A stretch of 47,500 nt of DNA from Prorocentrum cordatum (taxonomy: Eukaryota > Sar > Dinophyceae > Prorocentrales > Prorocentraceae): NCBI GenBank assembly GCA_963575745.1, contig CAUYUJ010014341.1:127501-175000 (forward strand), written 5' to 3'. Positions 1-9,565 of this stretch are shown here, piece after piece (position 1 is the stretch's first letter; each line of letters begins with the position of its first letter). Both the position numbers and the translations under genes were made by a program. The notes below the pieces were generated by a model. That model was not told where the DNA came from, ran no database searches, and was given only the letters and a program-made list of their open reading frames with translations.

Positions 1-24
1 GTGCAGGCAGTCACCACCCACCAA

Positions 25-179
25 ACCACCCCAACCCAACCCGAAGCCCTCAACGAGCCCTCCACTTCCAGTGTGTGTGGGGGGGGGGTCGGGGAACGTG
101 GACAAAGACACATGGAACCCGCTTCCCCCCAACCCGAAGTTCGGATCGAGTTCGGGCCTTCGGGTTGGGTTGGGGTGGT
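25..179. repeat. 22-bp perfect inverted repeat with 111-bp spacer
   Basis: Bases 25-46 (beginning ACCACCCCAACCC) are the exact reverse complement of bases 158-179 (ending GGGTTGGGTTGGGGTGGT). The arms are strongly C-rich and G-rich, so the right arm could also form a G-quadruplex on the + strand. The left arm lies next to the window edge, so I cannot tell whether a larger element continues outside. Confidence 0.7.
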
Positions 180-951
180 CTGGCAGGTAGTCAGGCAGGG
201 ATTTTGTGGGCCGAAGCTTCCCCGCACGGCTGCCCGCGCGAGGGCAAGTCCAAGGGCGGCTCGCTGCACTATGCGTGGCTCCACCCGCTCCTGGGCCAAG
301 GGCGCCCGCTGCCGCGGCTTCGGTTGTCACCAGCGTAGGTTCCACTCGGGGCCGACGTCAGGAGCGGACAGGACGAGGGGAACCATGACTTTATCATGGG
401 GAGGGACAGCCAGTGTTGCGCGAGCGTTTCCAGGAAGCGAGGATGCGTCATGTGTTGTGGCTGGACGCTAGACTGTGGGTGGGGAGATGCTGGCTTACCG
501 TGCTCTGATGCCGTCTTCTCGTCCCCTTTTCGCATTGCTTCCCTCGCAGCTGTAACACATCCGCTGGGCGGACCACCTTGTTGGGAGCCACCAGGCTGCG
601 AAGGCGACGTTTCAGTAACTGAGCAGCTTGGTTCTTTTCAGTGCAACGAGACTCCTGACACATCTGCCGTTTGGAAATCGTGACATTTGCTGAGCTCGTT
701 TGTTTGGCCACAGAAGCTCAGAGTCGTTATATGTCTCAGTTTCTTCTAACGGATGGGGGATGCTACTACCCCGAGCTGGGCTTCCTCAGTGTGCTGCCCC
801 CAGGCGGGCCCTGGGCATGGCACCCTACGTGAACCACGAGAGCTCCCAAGCTGCGCTGGACCTGCGAGCGCAACGTGCCCGCACCTACGTCTCCCCCCCT
901 CCGCCCCGCCCCGCCCCTGGCCCTCCTTTCCAGAGTGGGCGACACAAGGGA

Positions 952-1041
952 AGGAGGAGGAGGAGGAGGAGGAGGAGGAGGAGGAGGAGGAGGAGGAGGA
1001 GGAGGAGAAGGATGATGATGATGATGATGATGAGGAGGAGG
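952..1041. repeat. GGA / GAT compound microsatellite
   Basis: About 18 GGA triplets are followed by about 7 GAT triplets and then GGA again. The + strand is nearly pure purine with T. Similar GGA-then-GAT compounds occur on a much larger scale at 16510-17600. Confidence 0.85.
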
Positions 1042-2394
1042 CGTGGGAGCGGGCATGTGCTGCTCACCATGCGGCCCTTACTATCGGGCCATGCCGAGTC
1101 CTGCTTCTGGCCAAGGATGCACAGGTCATGACAACGGCATTCCTTTTGTGAAGAAGCTTCAGAGAGGTGGCCAGCTTAACCTCGCCTTCACATCCCTGCC
1201 CTCTCTTCCTCCCTGCCCTCCGTACCTGCTGCTTCCTCCCTGCCTCGCTGGCGCCACGGTGGGCACGTCGCAGCGCTCGGTGAGGGAGAGCATGCGTGAT
1301 GGGGACAGCCAATCATCGCAGACGCCTTCTCACGCCAGGCAAGCGGGGACATCACTGTATCACGTGCTGCTGATAGCGCAAGGGAGGGTGGGGGCGTCGG
1401 CGGCCAGCGTGGTCGCGGATCGCGTGGGCCACGAGGAAAACACGAGGCGCGAGAAGCCACGAGGGCGGTTGGCCACGGGCAGCCGTCTGCCCCTGCCGAG
1501 GGGGCCACGATCCACGAAGGCCCCGTGGCCACAGCCGTGGGGGCAGCGAGCGACCAGAGACGACGAGACCATGACCGTCAGAACCGTCAGCTGTCATGCA
1601 CCTGCGGCCTCCACGCACGGGCTGGACCTGGCACGTTCCGAGCGCGCAACCCCGCACGTGCGGCCCCGTCCACGCCCACACTCCTCGACCGCCTGCTCCC
1701 GTGCACCATCCCGCTCGGGTATCGCCCTTTCAACCCCTCGCCGCGGCTCCGTCAGGACCTGGTGTCCACGGGCACCGTGAAGGCAGCGGCAGCCTTTCTC
1801 GCCTCTCCCTTGCCTTGCTCGCTCCCTGTCAGCCCAGCGAGCGTCACATGTCTCGCTCATCTCGTGCCGTTGGCTTGCTCTGCCGAGACTGACCGCCTGC
1901 GCGGACGCAGTCCGTCACGGCGCGGGGTCCACGGCGAGGACCCGCTGCAATCGGCGCTCAGCGGGCAAGGGTTTCTGGAGGCCACCTCAGGTTTCCGCTC
2001 ACGTGACTCAGTGTTCCCGTCGCTGTCTGGACTGATCGGTGCACACGGGGAGATGCAGCGTGGCAAAGCAGGACATGTGCGTGCTCTGTCCCTTCGTCGG
2101 ATCGTCTCATGTGGTGCGGTGTATGTTGGGGACCACGCATCCTTGGGAAGTCACGCTAACTCAGGACCCTCCGAAGCTTCGTGGGATGACGGCTGATTTG
2201 ACAGAGGAGAAGACAGGGTGCTCGGTCAGGGCCCTCCCCGGGCCCGAGCCCGCGAGAGCTCGGACGGCGCGTGTCGGGGTCGGGGGCGGGTCACCAGCAG
2301 GGTTGCCCCTCACTTCCCTGCCCAGACATCCAGTGGATCGACGGTTTGATTCGAGGGAGCGCGATTCACCGTCATTGGCCCGAAACATTTAGAT

Positions 2395-2765
2395 TTTATG
2401 GCCTTTGGTTCATCCCGCAACCGTGCCTGGATTGTGGGTCTCTTCGGAGCGCTCTCGGGGGCCTCTTGGGGGCAATCTTGTGGCCGCTTAGGGGCCTCTT
2501 GGGGCCTCTTGGGAGCGTATTGGGCTCTTGGGAGCCTCTTGGGGCTTCCTTGGGGCCTCATGGGGGCCTCATGGGGGCCTCTGGGAGCCTCTGGGAGCCC
2601 CTGGGGGCCTCTTGGGGCCTCCTGGGGGCCTCTCGGGGCCGAGGGCTCGAAGTGCCTGTCGGGGTCCTCCATCTGGGCCCCTCTTGGAGCCGCCTTCGGG
2701 GCCTGTCGGGCCGTCTCGGAGGCCTCTTGGGCCGTCTTCGGGCCCTCTGGGGCGGCCTCTCCGGG
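2395..2765. repeat. G-rich GGGGCCTCTTGGG minisatellite
   Basis: Degenerate short units of the type GGGGCCTCTTGGGGG repeat with strong strand bias (G runs on +). Many closely spaced runs of three to five G make G-quadruplex formation plausible. Related tracts lie at 31436-31700 and 33040-33370. The right half, from 2575 onward, is shared with the second duplication copy at 33916, so the duplication edge falls inside this repeat. Confidence 0.75.
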
Positions 2766-2800
2766 TTTAAACGGCGCACCTCACGGCAAACACAAAACAT

Positions 2801-2829
2801 GTCGAGACGGCCCTGCTGGGCCACTCGAC
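2801..2829. other. Nested hairpin GTCGAG...CTCGAC
   Basis: GTCGAG at 2801-2806 pairs with CTCGAC at 2824-2829, and inside it GGCCC (2809-2813) pairs with GGGCC (2818-2822) around a TGCT loop. The structure is conserved in the second duplication copy at 34140-34168. No function can be assigned. Confidence 0.5.
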
Positions 2830-3001
2830 GCCCGCGGGGAAGAGCGGGCCCGCGGACCCCCCCAACATGAGGCAGGAAGAGCGGAGCACGCCTCTTGCTG
2901 CGGACAGCTCGGCGGCGGCGTGCGCCGTCCTCGGCGCGCCGGCGCCCGGGCACCTGGCCTCCGGCGCTGGCCAGCGTGGCAGCGGAGAGCGCCTGCTCCC
3001 C

Positions 3002-3266
3002 CCACCTCCTCCTCCTCCTCCTCCTCCTCCTCCTCCTCCTCCTCCTCCTCCTCCTCCTCCTCCTCCTCCTCCTCCTCCTCCTCCTCCCCTCCTCCTCCTC
3101 CTCCTCCTCCTCCTCCTCCTCCTCCTCCTCTCCTCCTCTCCTCCTCCTCCTCCTCCTCCTCTCTCCTCTCTCCTCCTCTCTCCTCTCTCCTCCTCTCTCC
3201 TCTCTCCTCTCTCCTCCTCCTCCTCCTCCTCCTCCTCCTCCTCCTCCTCCTCCTCCTCCTCCTCCT
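3002..3266. repeat. TCC polypyrimidine tract, copy 1
   Basis: About 265 bp of nearly pure CTC/TCC triplets with CTCTC interruptions. The + strand is all pyrimidine, so triplex (H-DNA) formation is possible. Long Ser, Pro or Leu runs read from it are artefacts. The homologous tract in copy 2 is about 915 bp. Confidence 0.95.
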
Positions 3267-3307
3267 GCGTCGGGGGGGCGAGTGCGGCGTACATTAGGAC
3301 GGGATCT

Positions 3308-3420
3308 GGCTTCGGGGGCGCAGATCTAGCGTATTTCAATTGGGCTTCGGCCATGGGAACGCGAATTTTGTGTATATTCTGGCCTCGGGAGCGCGAACCT
3401 GGCGCAATTTTGTATTTGGC
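3308..3420 (+). promoter_or_regulatory. Possible upstream regulatory region with TTTT islands
   Basis: Between the TCC tract and the gene, AT-rich islands such as AATTTTGTGTATATT (about 3363) and CAATTTTGTATTTGG (about 3401) alternate with GCGAAC/CTGG blocks in a degenerate repeat of about 40 bp. TTTT motifs have been proposed as a TATA substitute in dinoflagellates. Calling this a promoter is inference; the segment is also present in copy 2 at 35298-35410. Confidence 0.2.
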
Positions 3421-3489
3421 ACACCAACCGTACGTAACTGCAGATTCTGGCTTTAGTAACACGAAGCTGACGTTACTCGGGGGCATCAG

Positions 3490-3500
3490 TTTGGCTCAAG
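3490..3500 (+). other. Candidate relict dinoflagellate spliced-leader 3' end
   Basis: TTTGGCTCAAG here equals the last 11 bases of the conserved dinoflagellate spliced leader, and GCAT lies three bases further upstream where the leader has CCAT. It sits 67 bases before the first in-frame ATG of the intronless gene. Genes re-inserted from trans-spliced mRNA are known to keep such relics. An 11-base match alone could be chance; the position is what makes it interesting. The second copy has it at 35480-35490. Confidence 0.4.
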
Positions 3501-3566
3501 CTATTGTTGGTCACAGCTGCATACACATACACTCGATTGTCCCTAGCGGCAGGCACTGCGGCGACG

Positions 3567-6500
3567 ATGACCCACATGCCTTCCATCATGCGCGGACGCC
3601 ACCGCGCATTCCTTATCCATAACGTGCTGATTTGTTATGTGTGCGGCCAAGTATCGTGGGAAGGTCGCGCCCAGCAAGGTGACAACGTCAGTGCGCAGGA
3701 CATGCAACTTTTACAGGTTCTCCTTCTCTCGCGCCAGGAGGCCACCGATAGTTGCAGCGCGTTCCGATTCGCCAAGGCTGCCCCGTCTGCGTGCTATCCA
3801 AGGGATGGCGGAGCTTCTGACAGCCTCGCTGACACCGCCGCCGTCAGCGTTCGTGGCTTCGAAAACGACCAGGTCCAGCGCGCAGTGTCCTATTTGGGAG
3901 ATAACGCTTCGTTTGGGCACTTGGCGGCGGATCTGGCCTTCGATACGAACGCCGCGTACAGGCCGACGCACGCGGACGACGCGGACGCAGCAGACCAGGC
4001 CAGCTTCTGGAATGAGTTCGAGGATGTGGTGACGGCCCAACTTCTGAGGAGGAGCGGGGCCCTCACTCGGGATATCATGTCCGTGCATCCGCTCTTCGCC
4101 GGGGACACAATGGAGCAGTCCGCCCAGCGTGTCCGTGCGGACTTCCCCACGCAGTTTCCTACGGAGCAGATCATGAGCTACTTGGGCAGCATGGCGCTCA
4201 CAATGGACCCCGAAATCTTCGGCCAGGCCAGTTGCGCGAGCACGGTCGAGTTTGTGAACGGCCCAGTGGCTCTGGGGAGGATTATCGGCTGGGCGATCGC
4301 AGAGGTGTCGCCCGCCGCCTTCGGGTGCAAGTGGTACGTCGGCCGCGCGCGGCCCGAGGAGGTTGCGTACAACCTCAGCCAGGGGGGGTTGAGCCAGGCC
4401 CCGACCAACGTCAGGGCGATGGTGGACGGCATGGGCTTGACCACGCGCGAGTCTTTCACGGCCTATTCAGAAGGGTGCCCCGTACACCCAGCTTGGCCGG
4501 CTATGCATTCGGCGGCCTCCTCTCTGTCGACTTGGCTTGAGGTCGTGGCCCTCCTGACCCCAGCGCAGCGCAATGAGGTGCGACTCCTGGATTACTCTGT
4601 TGCTTACTTCCGCACGTTCGCAGGCGTTCACTACGATTCTGACAACCGTGCCGGCCTGGCGCTCGGCCAGAAGATCGTGAGGGAGAAGTTGCCGGACTAC
4701 CTCTCGGAGAAGTACGGCTGCGACGCCGCCAGCAAGGCCACGATCAGGTCGCACGTGCAGACCAAGATCGCGTCGCTGGAGGTTCTGGATTGGGCAACTT
4801 GGACGCCCGATCATTGGATTCGCCCCTCCGCGTACTACTCCTCACTCCGACGCCGACAAGCGGATCGCGTCCTGCCCAAGAGCCAGAGCGGAGCATCCCT
4901 GTCTTCCAAAGATACGACTGCGGCTATAGTGAAGCCGTCTGTGGCGCTGTGGGCCGGAGGATCCCATGGCAGCCCGCGAGCCGCCCAACGGAAAGCGCTG
5001 GCGGGCAACGACGGGTGCACCGAGTATCGTTTTGGAAAAGCTGCTGAAGGCGCATGTTACCCGCGGAGCGGTGGAGCCTCCGACAGCTTGAGGGAGACCG
5101 CCGCCGTCAGCGTCCGCGGGTTTCACGGTAACGACCAGGTCCAGGCTGCTGTGTCCCACTTGGGCGCGAACGTTTCGTTTGCACAAGTCGCTGCCGACTT
5201 GGGTTTCGACACGAATGTTGCACTCAAGCCGACGCACGCGGACGACGCAGACGCCGCCGACAAGAGTAGATTTTGGGCGGAGTTCGAGGAGGTGGCGGCA
5301 GCCCAGCTTCTGAGGATTCAAAACCGCAGAACAGAAGAAATCATGTCTGTGCATCCACTCTTCGACGGGGATACGATGGAGCAGTCTGCCCAGCGCGTCC
5401 GAGCTGACTTCCCCCCGTTCTTTCCGACGGAGCAGGTCATGGATTATTTGCAGAGCATGTCGCTGACGCTTGACCCCGACATCTTCAACCAGCCCAGCTG
5501 CACAAGCCGTGTCGAGTTTGTTAACGGCCCGGTGGCTTTGGGAAGGATCATCGGTTGGGCGATCGCCGAGGTGTCGCCCGCCTGCTTCGCTTGCAAGTGG
5601 GCCGTCGGTCGCGCGCGACCCGAGGAGGTCGCTTACGGAGTCATCCAGGGCGAGCTTCCCGATGCCCCCATGCGCGTCAAGCAGCTGATGGCCGACTTCG
5701 TGGCCGCCAAGCCTGTTGACAGCGCCGAAGACTTCACCGCGTACACCGAGGGCTGCCCTGTGCACCCGGCCTGGCCCGCCATGCACTCCGCCGCCTCCAG
5801 CTTGTCCTCGTGGTTGGACGTCGTCGCCATCCTCACCCCCGCGCAGCGCGAGGAGGTACGGCTCCTGGACTTCTCTGTCGCGTTCTTCCGCACCTTCGCG
5901 GGCGTTCACTATGCGACGGATAACCGCGCTGGCTTGGCGCTTGGGCGGAAAATCGTGGAGTCGAAGTTGCCCGACTTCTTGGCCGAGACGTACGGCTGCG
6001 ACGCGGCGTCCGCATCCGCGATCAGGGCGCGCGCCGCAGCCAAGATCCAGTCATTCAATTCGGGCACCCTGAGCGGGCACCCCTTCAGCTGGGCCACTTG
6101 GACACCCGAGAAATGGATCAGCCCAACGCAGTTCTTTGACGCATCCGGCAGCGCCATCGGTGACCCACACATGCGGAACATGTTTGGTCAGAGCTTTGAC
6201 ATCGCACGGACTGGCGAGCACGTGCTCATCAATATTCCACAAAGATGTGGCCCAGATGAGATTCTTCTTCGCGTGGGTGCGGAGGTGCGAAGCGACCGAC
6301 ATGCGCATTGCGCGACCGACATGTACATCAAGGCGCTCAACATCACTGGTGCGTGGGCCAATGAGCAGCAGACGAATGGCTTCAGGTTTTTGGCGAGCCA
6401 TCGTGGTCATCGCCAGCCATGGAGGTGGTTCGGCAAGGTTGAGCTGAAGGTGGCGTGGGGCCGCACGCGCGACGGGGAAGATTACCTTAATTTCTATGTC

Positions 6501-6614
6501 CGCCACTTGAGCAATGTTGGTCACGCGGTCGGGGGTATCCTCGGCATCGACGATCATTCAGAGGCATCATTCCCGGACGAGAGGTGCAAACGCTCCCTCA
6601 CGCTCGCTCTCTAA
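3567..6614 (+). CDS. Two-domain vanadium haloperoxidase / PAP2-like protein with C-terminal GDPH domain
   Basis: Probable haloperoxidase-like enzyme of 1015 residues, intronless over 3 kb. Basic residues then a hydrophobic stretch (about 8-26) look like a secretory signal. Two homologous domains follow, about 63-440 and 484-840. Each has the vanadate/phosphate-binding set of the vanadium haloperoxidase/PAP2 superfamily: KX6RP (K255, R262-P263; K677, R684-P685), HPAWPAMH (H314; H740) in place of the usual PSGH, and RX5HX3D (R349, H355, D359; R775, H781, D785). The Ser and Gly of PSGH are replaced by Ala and Met in both domains, so halide oxidation is not assured; phosphatase or structural roles are possible. 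GDPH at about 865 followed by GQSFD resembles the start of a von Willebrand D-type domain. The frame is open further upstream, but ATG 3567 is its first ATG. A near-identical, truncated copy lies at 35557. Confidence 0.75.
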   Translation: MTHMPSIMRGRHRAFLIHNVLICYVCGQVSWEGRAQQGDNVSAQDMQLLQVLLLSRQEATDSCSAFRFAKAAPSACYPRDGGASDSLADTAAVSVRGFENDQVQRAVSYLGDNASFGHLAADLAFDTNAAYRPTHADDADAADQASFWNEFEDVVTAQLLRRSGALTRDIMSVHPLFAGDTMEQSAQRVRADFPTQFPTEQIMSYLGSMALTMDPEIFGQASCASTVEFVNGPVALGRIIGWAIAEVSPAAFGCKWYVGRARPEEVAYNLSQGGLSQAPTNVRAMVDGMGLTTRESFTAYSEGCPVHPAWPAMHSAASSLSTWLEVVALLTPAQRNEVRLLDYSVAYFRTFAGVHYDSDNRAGLALGQKIVREKLPDYLSEKYGCDAASKATIRSHVQTKIASLEVLDWATWTPDHWIRPSAYYSSLRRRQADRVLPKSQSGASLSSKDTTAAIVKPSVALWAGGSHGSPRAAQRKALAGNDGCTEYRFGKAAEGACYPRSGGASDSLRETAAVSVRGFHGNDQVQAAVSHLGANVSFAQVAADLGFDTNVALKPTHADDADAADKSRFWAEFEEVAAAQLLRIQNRRTEEIMSVHPLFDGDTMEQSAQRVRADFPPFFPTEQVMDYLQSMSLTLDPDIFNQPSCTSRVEFVNGPVALGRIIGWAIAEVSPACFACKWAVGRARPEEVAYGVIQGELPDAPMRVKQLMADFVAAKPVDSAEDFTAYTEGCPVHPAWPAMHSAASSLSSWLDVVAILTPAQREEVRLLDFSVAFFRTFAGVHYATDNRAGLALGRKIVESKLPDFLAETYGCDAASASAIRARAAAKIQSFNSGTLSGHPFSWATWTPEKWISPTQFFDASGSAIGDPHMRNMFGQSFDIARTGEHVLINIPQRCGPDEILLRVGAEVRSDRHAHCATDMYIKALNITGAWANEQQTNGFRFLASHRGHRQPWRWFGKVELKVAWGRTRDGEDYLNFYVRHLSNVGHAVGGILGIDDHSEASFPDERCKRSLTLAL

Positions 6615-7083
6615 TTACGCGGATTAAGTCGGATGCTCGTGCTGCGCTTGCGAGCGAACACTAAGAGCTCGTGTGGACTCTGCATACCTCATAAACTGTC
6701 TGTATGCCTGTGTGGAGCAGTGTCGTATGAGGGCATCAAGAGGGCCCCAAAGGGCCCCAACCGAGCCCCAATATGAACCCCAGGATCGCCCTCGAGACGA
6801 CCCCAAAATGTGATTTCGCCTGAGACATCCTCACCAAATTCATATGTTCGTAACGCCGATCTTATATCAAACGTAAGCGTTTCGCCAGAGACATCCCCAA
6901 ACAAATGGGAAGCCGCGAATTTGACATACGTTCAGAAACTGGTGTATCGCCTGAGACATCCTCACACAAATAATATGTTGGAGAGGTGGTTGTATTGCCT
7001 CTCATGTAAAAATTGCGCTTTCGCTGCAGACATCCTTAGAACATCGGGCGGAGCGCGGCAGGCGAAAACAAAACACGGCAAAC
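6615..7083. repeat. Spacer with four GAGACATCCTC-type motifs
   Basis: Downstream of the gene I see no coding sequence. From 6812 a motif of about 20 bp, consensus TTTCGCTCGAGACATCCTC, recurs at about 6812, 6888, 6950 and 7018, at 62-76 bp spacing, with poorly conserved sequence between. The same motif returns around 8678-9550, 10219, 10414, 11582 and 11655. Confidence 0.6.
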
Positions 7084-8372
7084 AATGAGTATTTCTGCCG
7101 TGCTCCTTCGTTTTTGGGGTCTATCTGCCGTTCTCTTTAGCGCTTGGGGTATACTCTGCCGTAATTCTGGTCTTCTTCTGCCGTACTCCTTCGCTCTTCG
7201 GGCCTGTTCTGCCGTGCTCCTGGTCTTTTTCTGCCGTCCTCCTTAGCTCTTGGGGTCTGCTCTGCCGTGCTCCTGTTTTTTTTTGCCGTTCTCCTTCGCT
7301 CTTCGTGCCTCTTCTGCTGTGCTCCTTAGCTCTTGAGGTCTATTCTGCCGTGCTCCTGGTCATTTTTTGCCGTGCTCCTTCGCTCTTGGGGCCCCTTCTG
7401 CCGTGCTCCTCAGCTCTTGGGGTCTATTCTGCCGTGCTCCTGTTTTTTCTGCCGTGCTCCTTCGCTCATGGGGCCTATTCTGCCGTGCTCCTGGTCTTTT
7501 TCTGCCGTGCTCTTTAGCTCTTGGGGTCTATTCTGCCGTGGTCCTGGTCTTTTTCTGCCGTGCCCCTAAGCTCCGGGGGTCTATTCTGCCGTGCTCCTGG
7601 TCTTTTTCTGCCGTGCTTCTTCGCACTTGGGGCATCTTCTGCCGTGCTCATTGTCTCTTTGGTTCTATTCTGCCGTGCTTCTCGTCTTTTTCTGGTTTGC
7701 TCTTTCGCTCTTCGGGCCTATTCTGCCGTGCTCCTGGTCTTTTTCTGCCGTGCTTCTTCGCACTTGGGGCCTATTCTGCCGTGCTCCTGTTTTTTTTCTG
7801 CCGTGCTCCTTCGCACTTGGGGCATATTCTGCCGTGTTCCTTGTCTCTCGGGTTCTATTCTGCCGTGCTCCTCGTCTTTTTCTGGTTTGCTCCTTCGCTC
7901 TTGGGGTCTATTTTCCCGCACTCCTTCAGCTCTTGAGGTCTACTCTGGCGTGCTCCTGTTTTTTTTCTGCCGTGCTCCTTCGCTCTTGGGGCCCATTCTG
8001 CCGTGCTCCTGGTAGCTTTTGGGGTCTATCCTGCCGTGCTCCTGGTCTTTCTCTGCCGTGCTCCTTCGCACTTGAGGCATATTCAGCCCTGCTCCTGGGG
8101 TCTATTCTGCCGTGTTCCTGGTCTTTTTCTGCCGTGCTCCTTCGCTCTTGGGGCCTATTGTGCCGTGCTCCTGGTCTTTTTCTGCTTGCTCCTTAGCTCT
8201 TGAGGTCTATTCTGCCGTGCTCCTGGTCATTTTCTGCCGTGCTCCTTAGCTTTTGAGGCGTATTCTGCCGTACTCCTTAGCTCTTGGGGTCCACTCTGCC
8301 GTGCTCCTTGTCTTTCTCTGCCGTGCTCCTTCGCTCATGGGGCCTATTCTGCCGTGCTCCTGATCTTTCTCT
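7084..8372 (+). repeat. 53-bp minisatellite, sense orientation (array S1)
   Basis: Tandem units of 53 bp each hold CTGCCGTGCTCCT twice, spaced alternately 30 and 23 bp (for example at 7502, 7532, 7555, 7585, 7608). Units differ by scattered substitutions and alternative connectors (CTTGGGG, CACTTGG, CTCATGG). Because 53 is not a multiple of three, the array yields open frames in all three registers with repeating VYSAVLLVFFCRAP-like peptides; I treat these as artefacts. Confidence 0.9.
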
Positions 8373-8640
8373 GCCGTGCGCGCCCAGAAGCTCTGCCAAA
8401 ACGACCACCGCGACGATCCGCACGGCAGATACAGGAACACGGCAGAACACACAGAGCACACAGAGGCACGGCAGAGCACAGAAGCACGGCAGAACAGGAG
8501 CACGGCAGAACACACAGGAGCACAGCAAAACCCACCCCGCACGCACGCCGACACGCGCGCCATGGCATACCTGCGCGGCGTAACAACAACATAACATTTT
8601 CCACATGCTTGGTGGACTAAAGCGTCGCTTCCCGTTCTTG
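8373..8640. repeat. Antisense CACGGCAG cluster with conserved linker
   Basis: A conserved linker (GCGCGCCCAGAAGCTC, then CCGCGACGATCCGCACGG) is followed by several AGCACGGCAGAAC copies, the reverse complement of the core of the adjacent minisatellite, and then by a conserved tail (ACACGCGCGCCA, TGCGCGGCGTAAC). This module recurs at about 9890, 10755, 30010, 40960, 42478 and 43340. Sense array plus antisense cluster form an imperfect inverted repeat around the linker. Confidence 0.85.
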
Positions 8641-9565
8641 TCCGGTCAGGTTTACTACCTCTCATTTTAAAATTGGCGATTTCGCTCGGAACATCCTCAG
8701 AAAATCGGGAGGGGCGCGGCAGACTTCAAAATGGAGCACGGCAGAACATGATCATTTCGCCGGGGACATCCTCAACAAATGAGACGTTCGCAGCATCGCC
8801 TCGACATCGTTCTCGAAGTGCTTCGCGATGAAGAAATGAGAGCCCCAACAGGAGCCCAAGGTGGCTCCAACAGCGCCTTGGGGACTGCCGAAAATGACGA
8901 TGCATCTGGTCTTTCTGCCATACGACGGGAAGCGTCGTCGAGGTACGAGAAGCGAGCTGGACGTTTTGGCTGAATCCTCCTCATACCTGTAAGAAATCTC
9001 TTATGACGGGAAGCGTCTTCGAGGTACGAGAAGGCAGCTGGACGTTGTGGCTGAATCCGCCTCGTATCTGTAAGAATATCTCTAAGTATCTGGTGGCGCG
9101 CTGCACGGAGTCCTTTTCGTTGGCGGATGACGGGAAGCGTCTTCGAGGTGCGAGAAGACGAGCTGGACGATTTGGCTGAATCCGCCTCGTATCTGTAAGA
9201 AATCTCTTATAGTACGAGTGGCGGCGCTGCACGGGATCGATCGTTGGCGGGTCCCCCCCAAATCAGCGATTTCGTTCGAGACGACCTGACACAATTGAGC
9301 TTTTCGCGACATCGCGTTTCACAAAAACAAGCGTTTCGCTCGAGACATCCTCGAACAGCTTATGGCAGCGAAATTTCGCCGTCTGGGAGAAATGGCGATT
9401 CGCTCGAGACATCCTCGAACAACTGAAATGCTGGAGAAGCTGCTTTACTCCTCTCATATTTAAACTGATGATTTCGCTCGGTTCATCCTCAGAAAATCGG
9501 GAGGGGCGCGGCAGACCGAAAAAAGAAGCACTGCAGACCATTAGCATTTCGCTAGGGACATCATT
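8641..9565. repeat. Mixed dispersed repeats: GAGACATCC motif and GGGAAGCGTCTTCGAGG family
   Basis: Two families alternate. The first is the CGCTCGAGACATCCTC motif at about 8678, 8753, 9267, 9333, 9399, 9470 and 9545, at 66-75 bp spacing within each cluster. The second is a unit of about 80-120 bp beginning GACGGGAAGCGTCTTCGAGG and running through CTGGACGTTTTGGCTGAATCC and CGTATCTGTAAGA, at about 8928, 9005 and 9128. No coding potential is seen. Confidence 0.7.

Larger units (their letters stand above)
1..2394. other. GC-rich stretch without a convincing gene
   Basis: Every open frame here is short, overlaps others on both strands and has a composition typical of chance open frames in GC-rich DNA. 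I see no recognisable domain. It holds one perfect inverted repeat near the left edge and one purine-rich microsatellite, listed separately. A frame at 753-1151 encodes a Glu run followed by an Asp run, but this is only the microsatellite read in one frame. Exons of an intron-rich gene could be hidden here and would not be visible by eye. Confidence 0.5.

Noticed and set aside
753-1151. Acidic protein with Glu and Asp runs
   Set aside because: The acidic run is the GGA/GAT microsatellite; flanking residues show no protein-like conservation that I can judge.
4842-5909. 355-codon frame on the minus strand, repeated at 36832-37899
   Set aside because: Antisense shadow of the haloperoxidase-like gene; it follows that gene's codon pattern and has no known domain.
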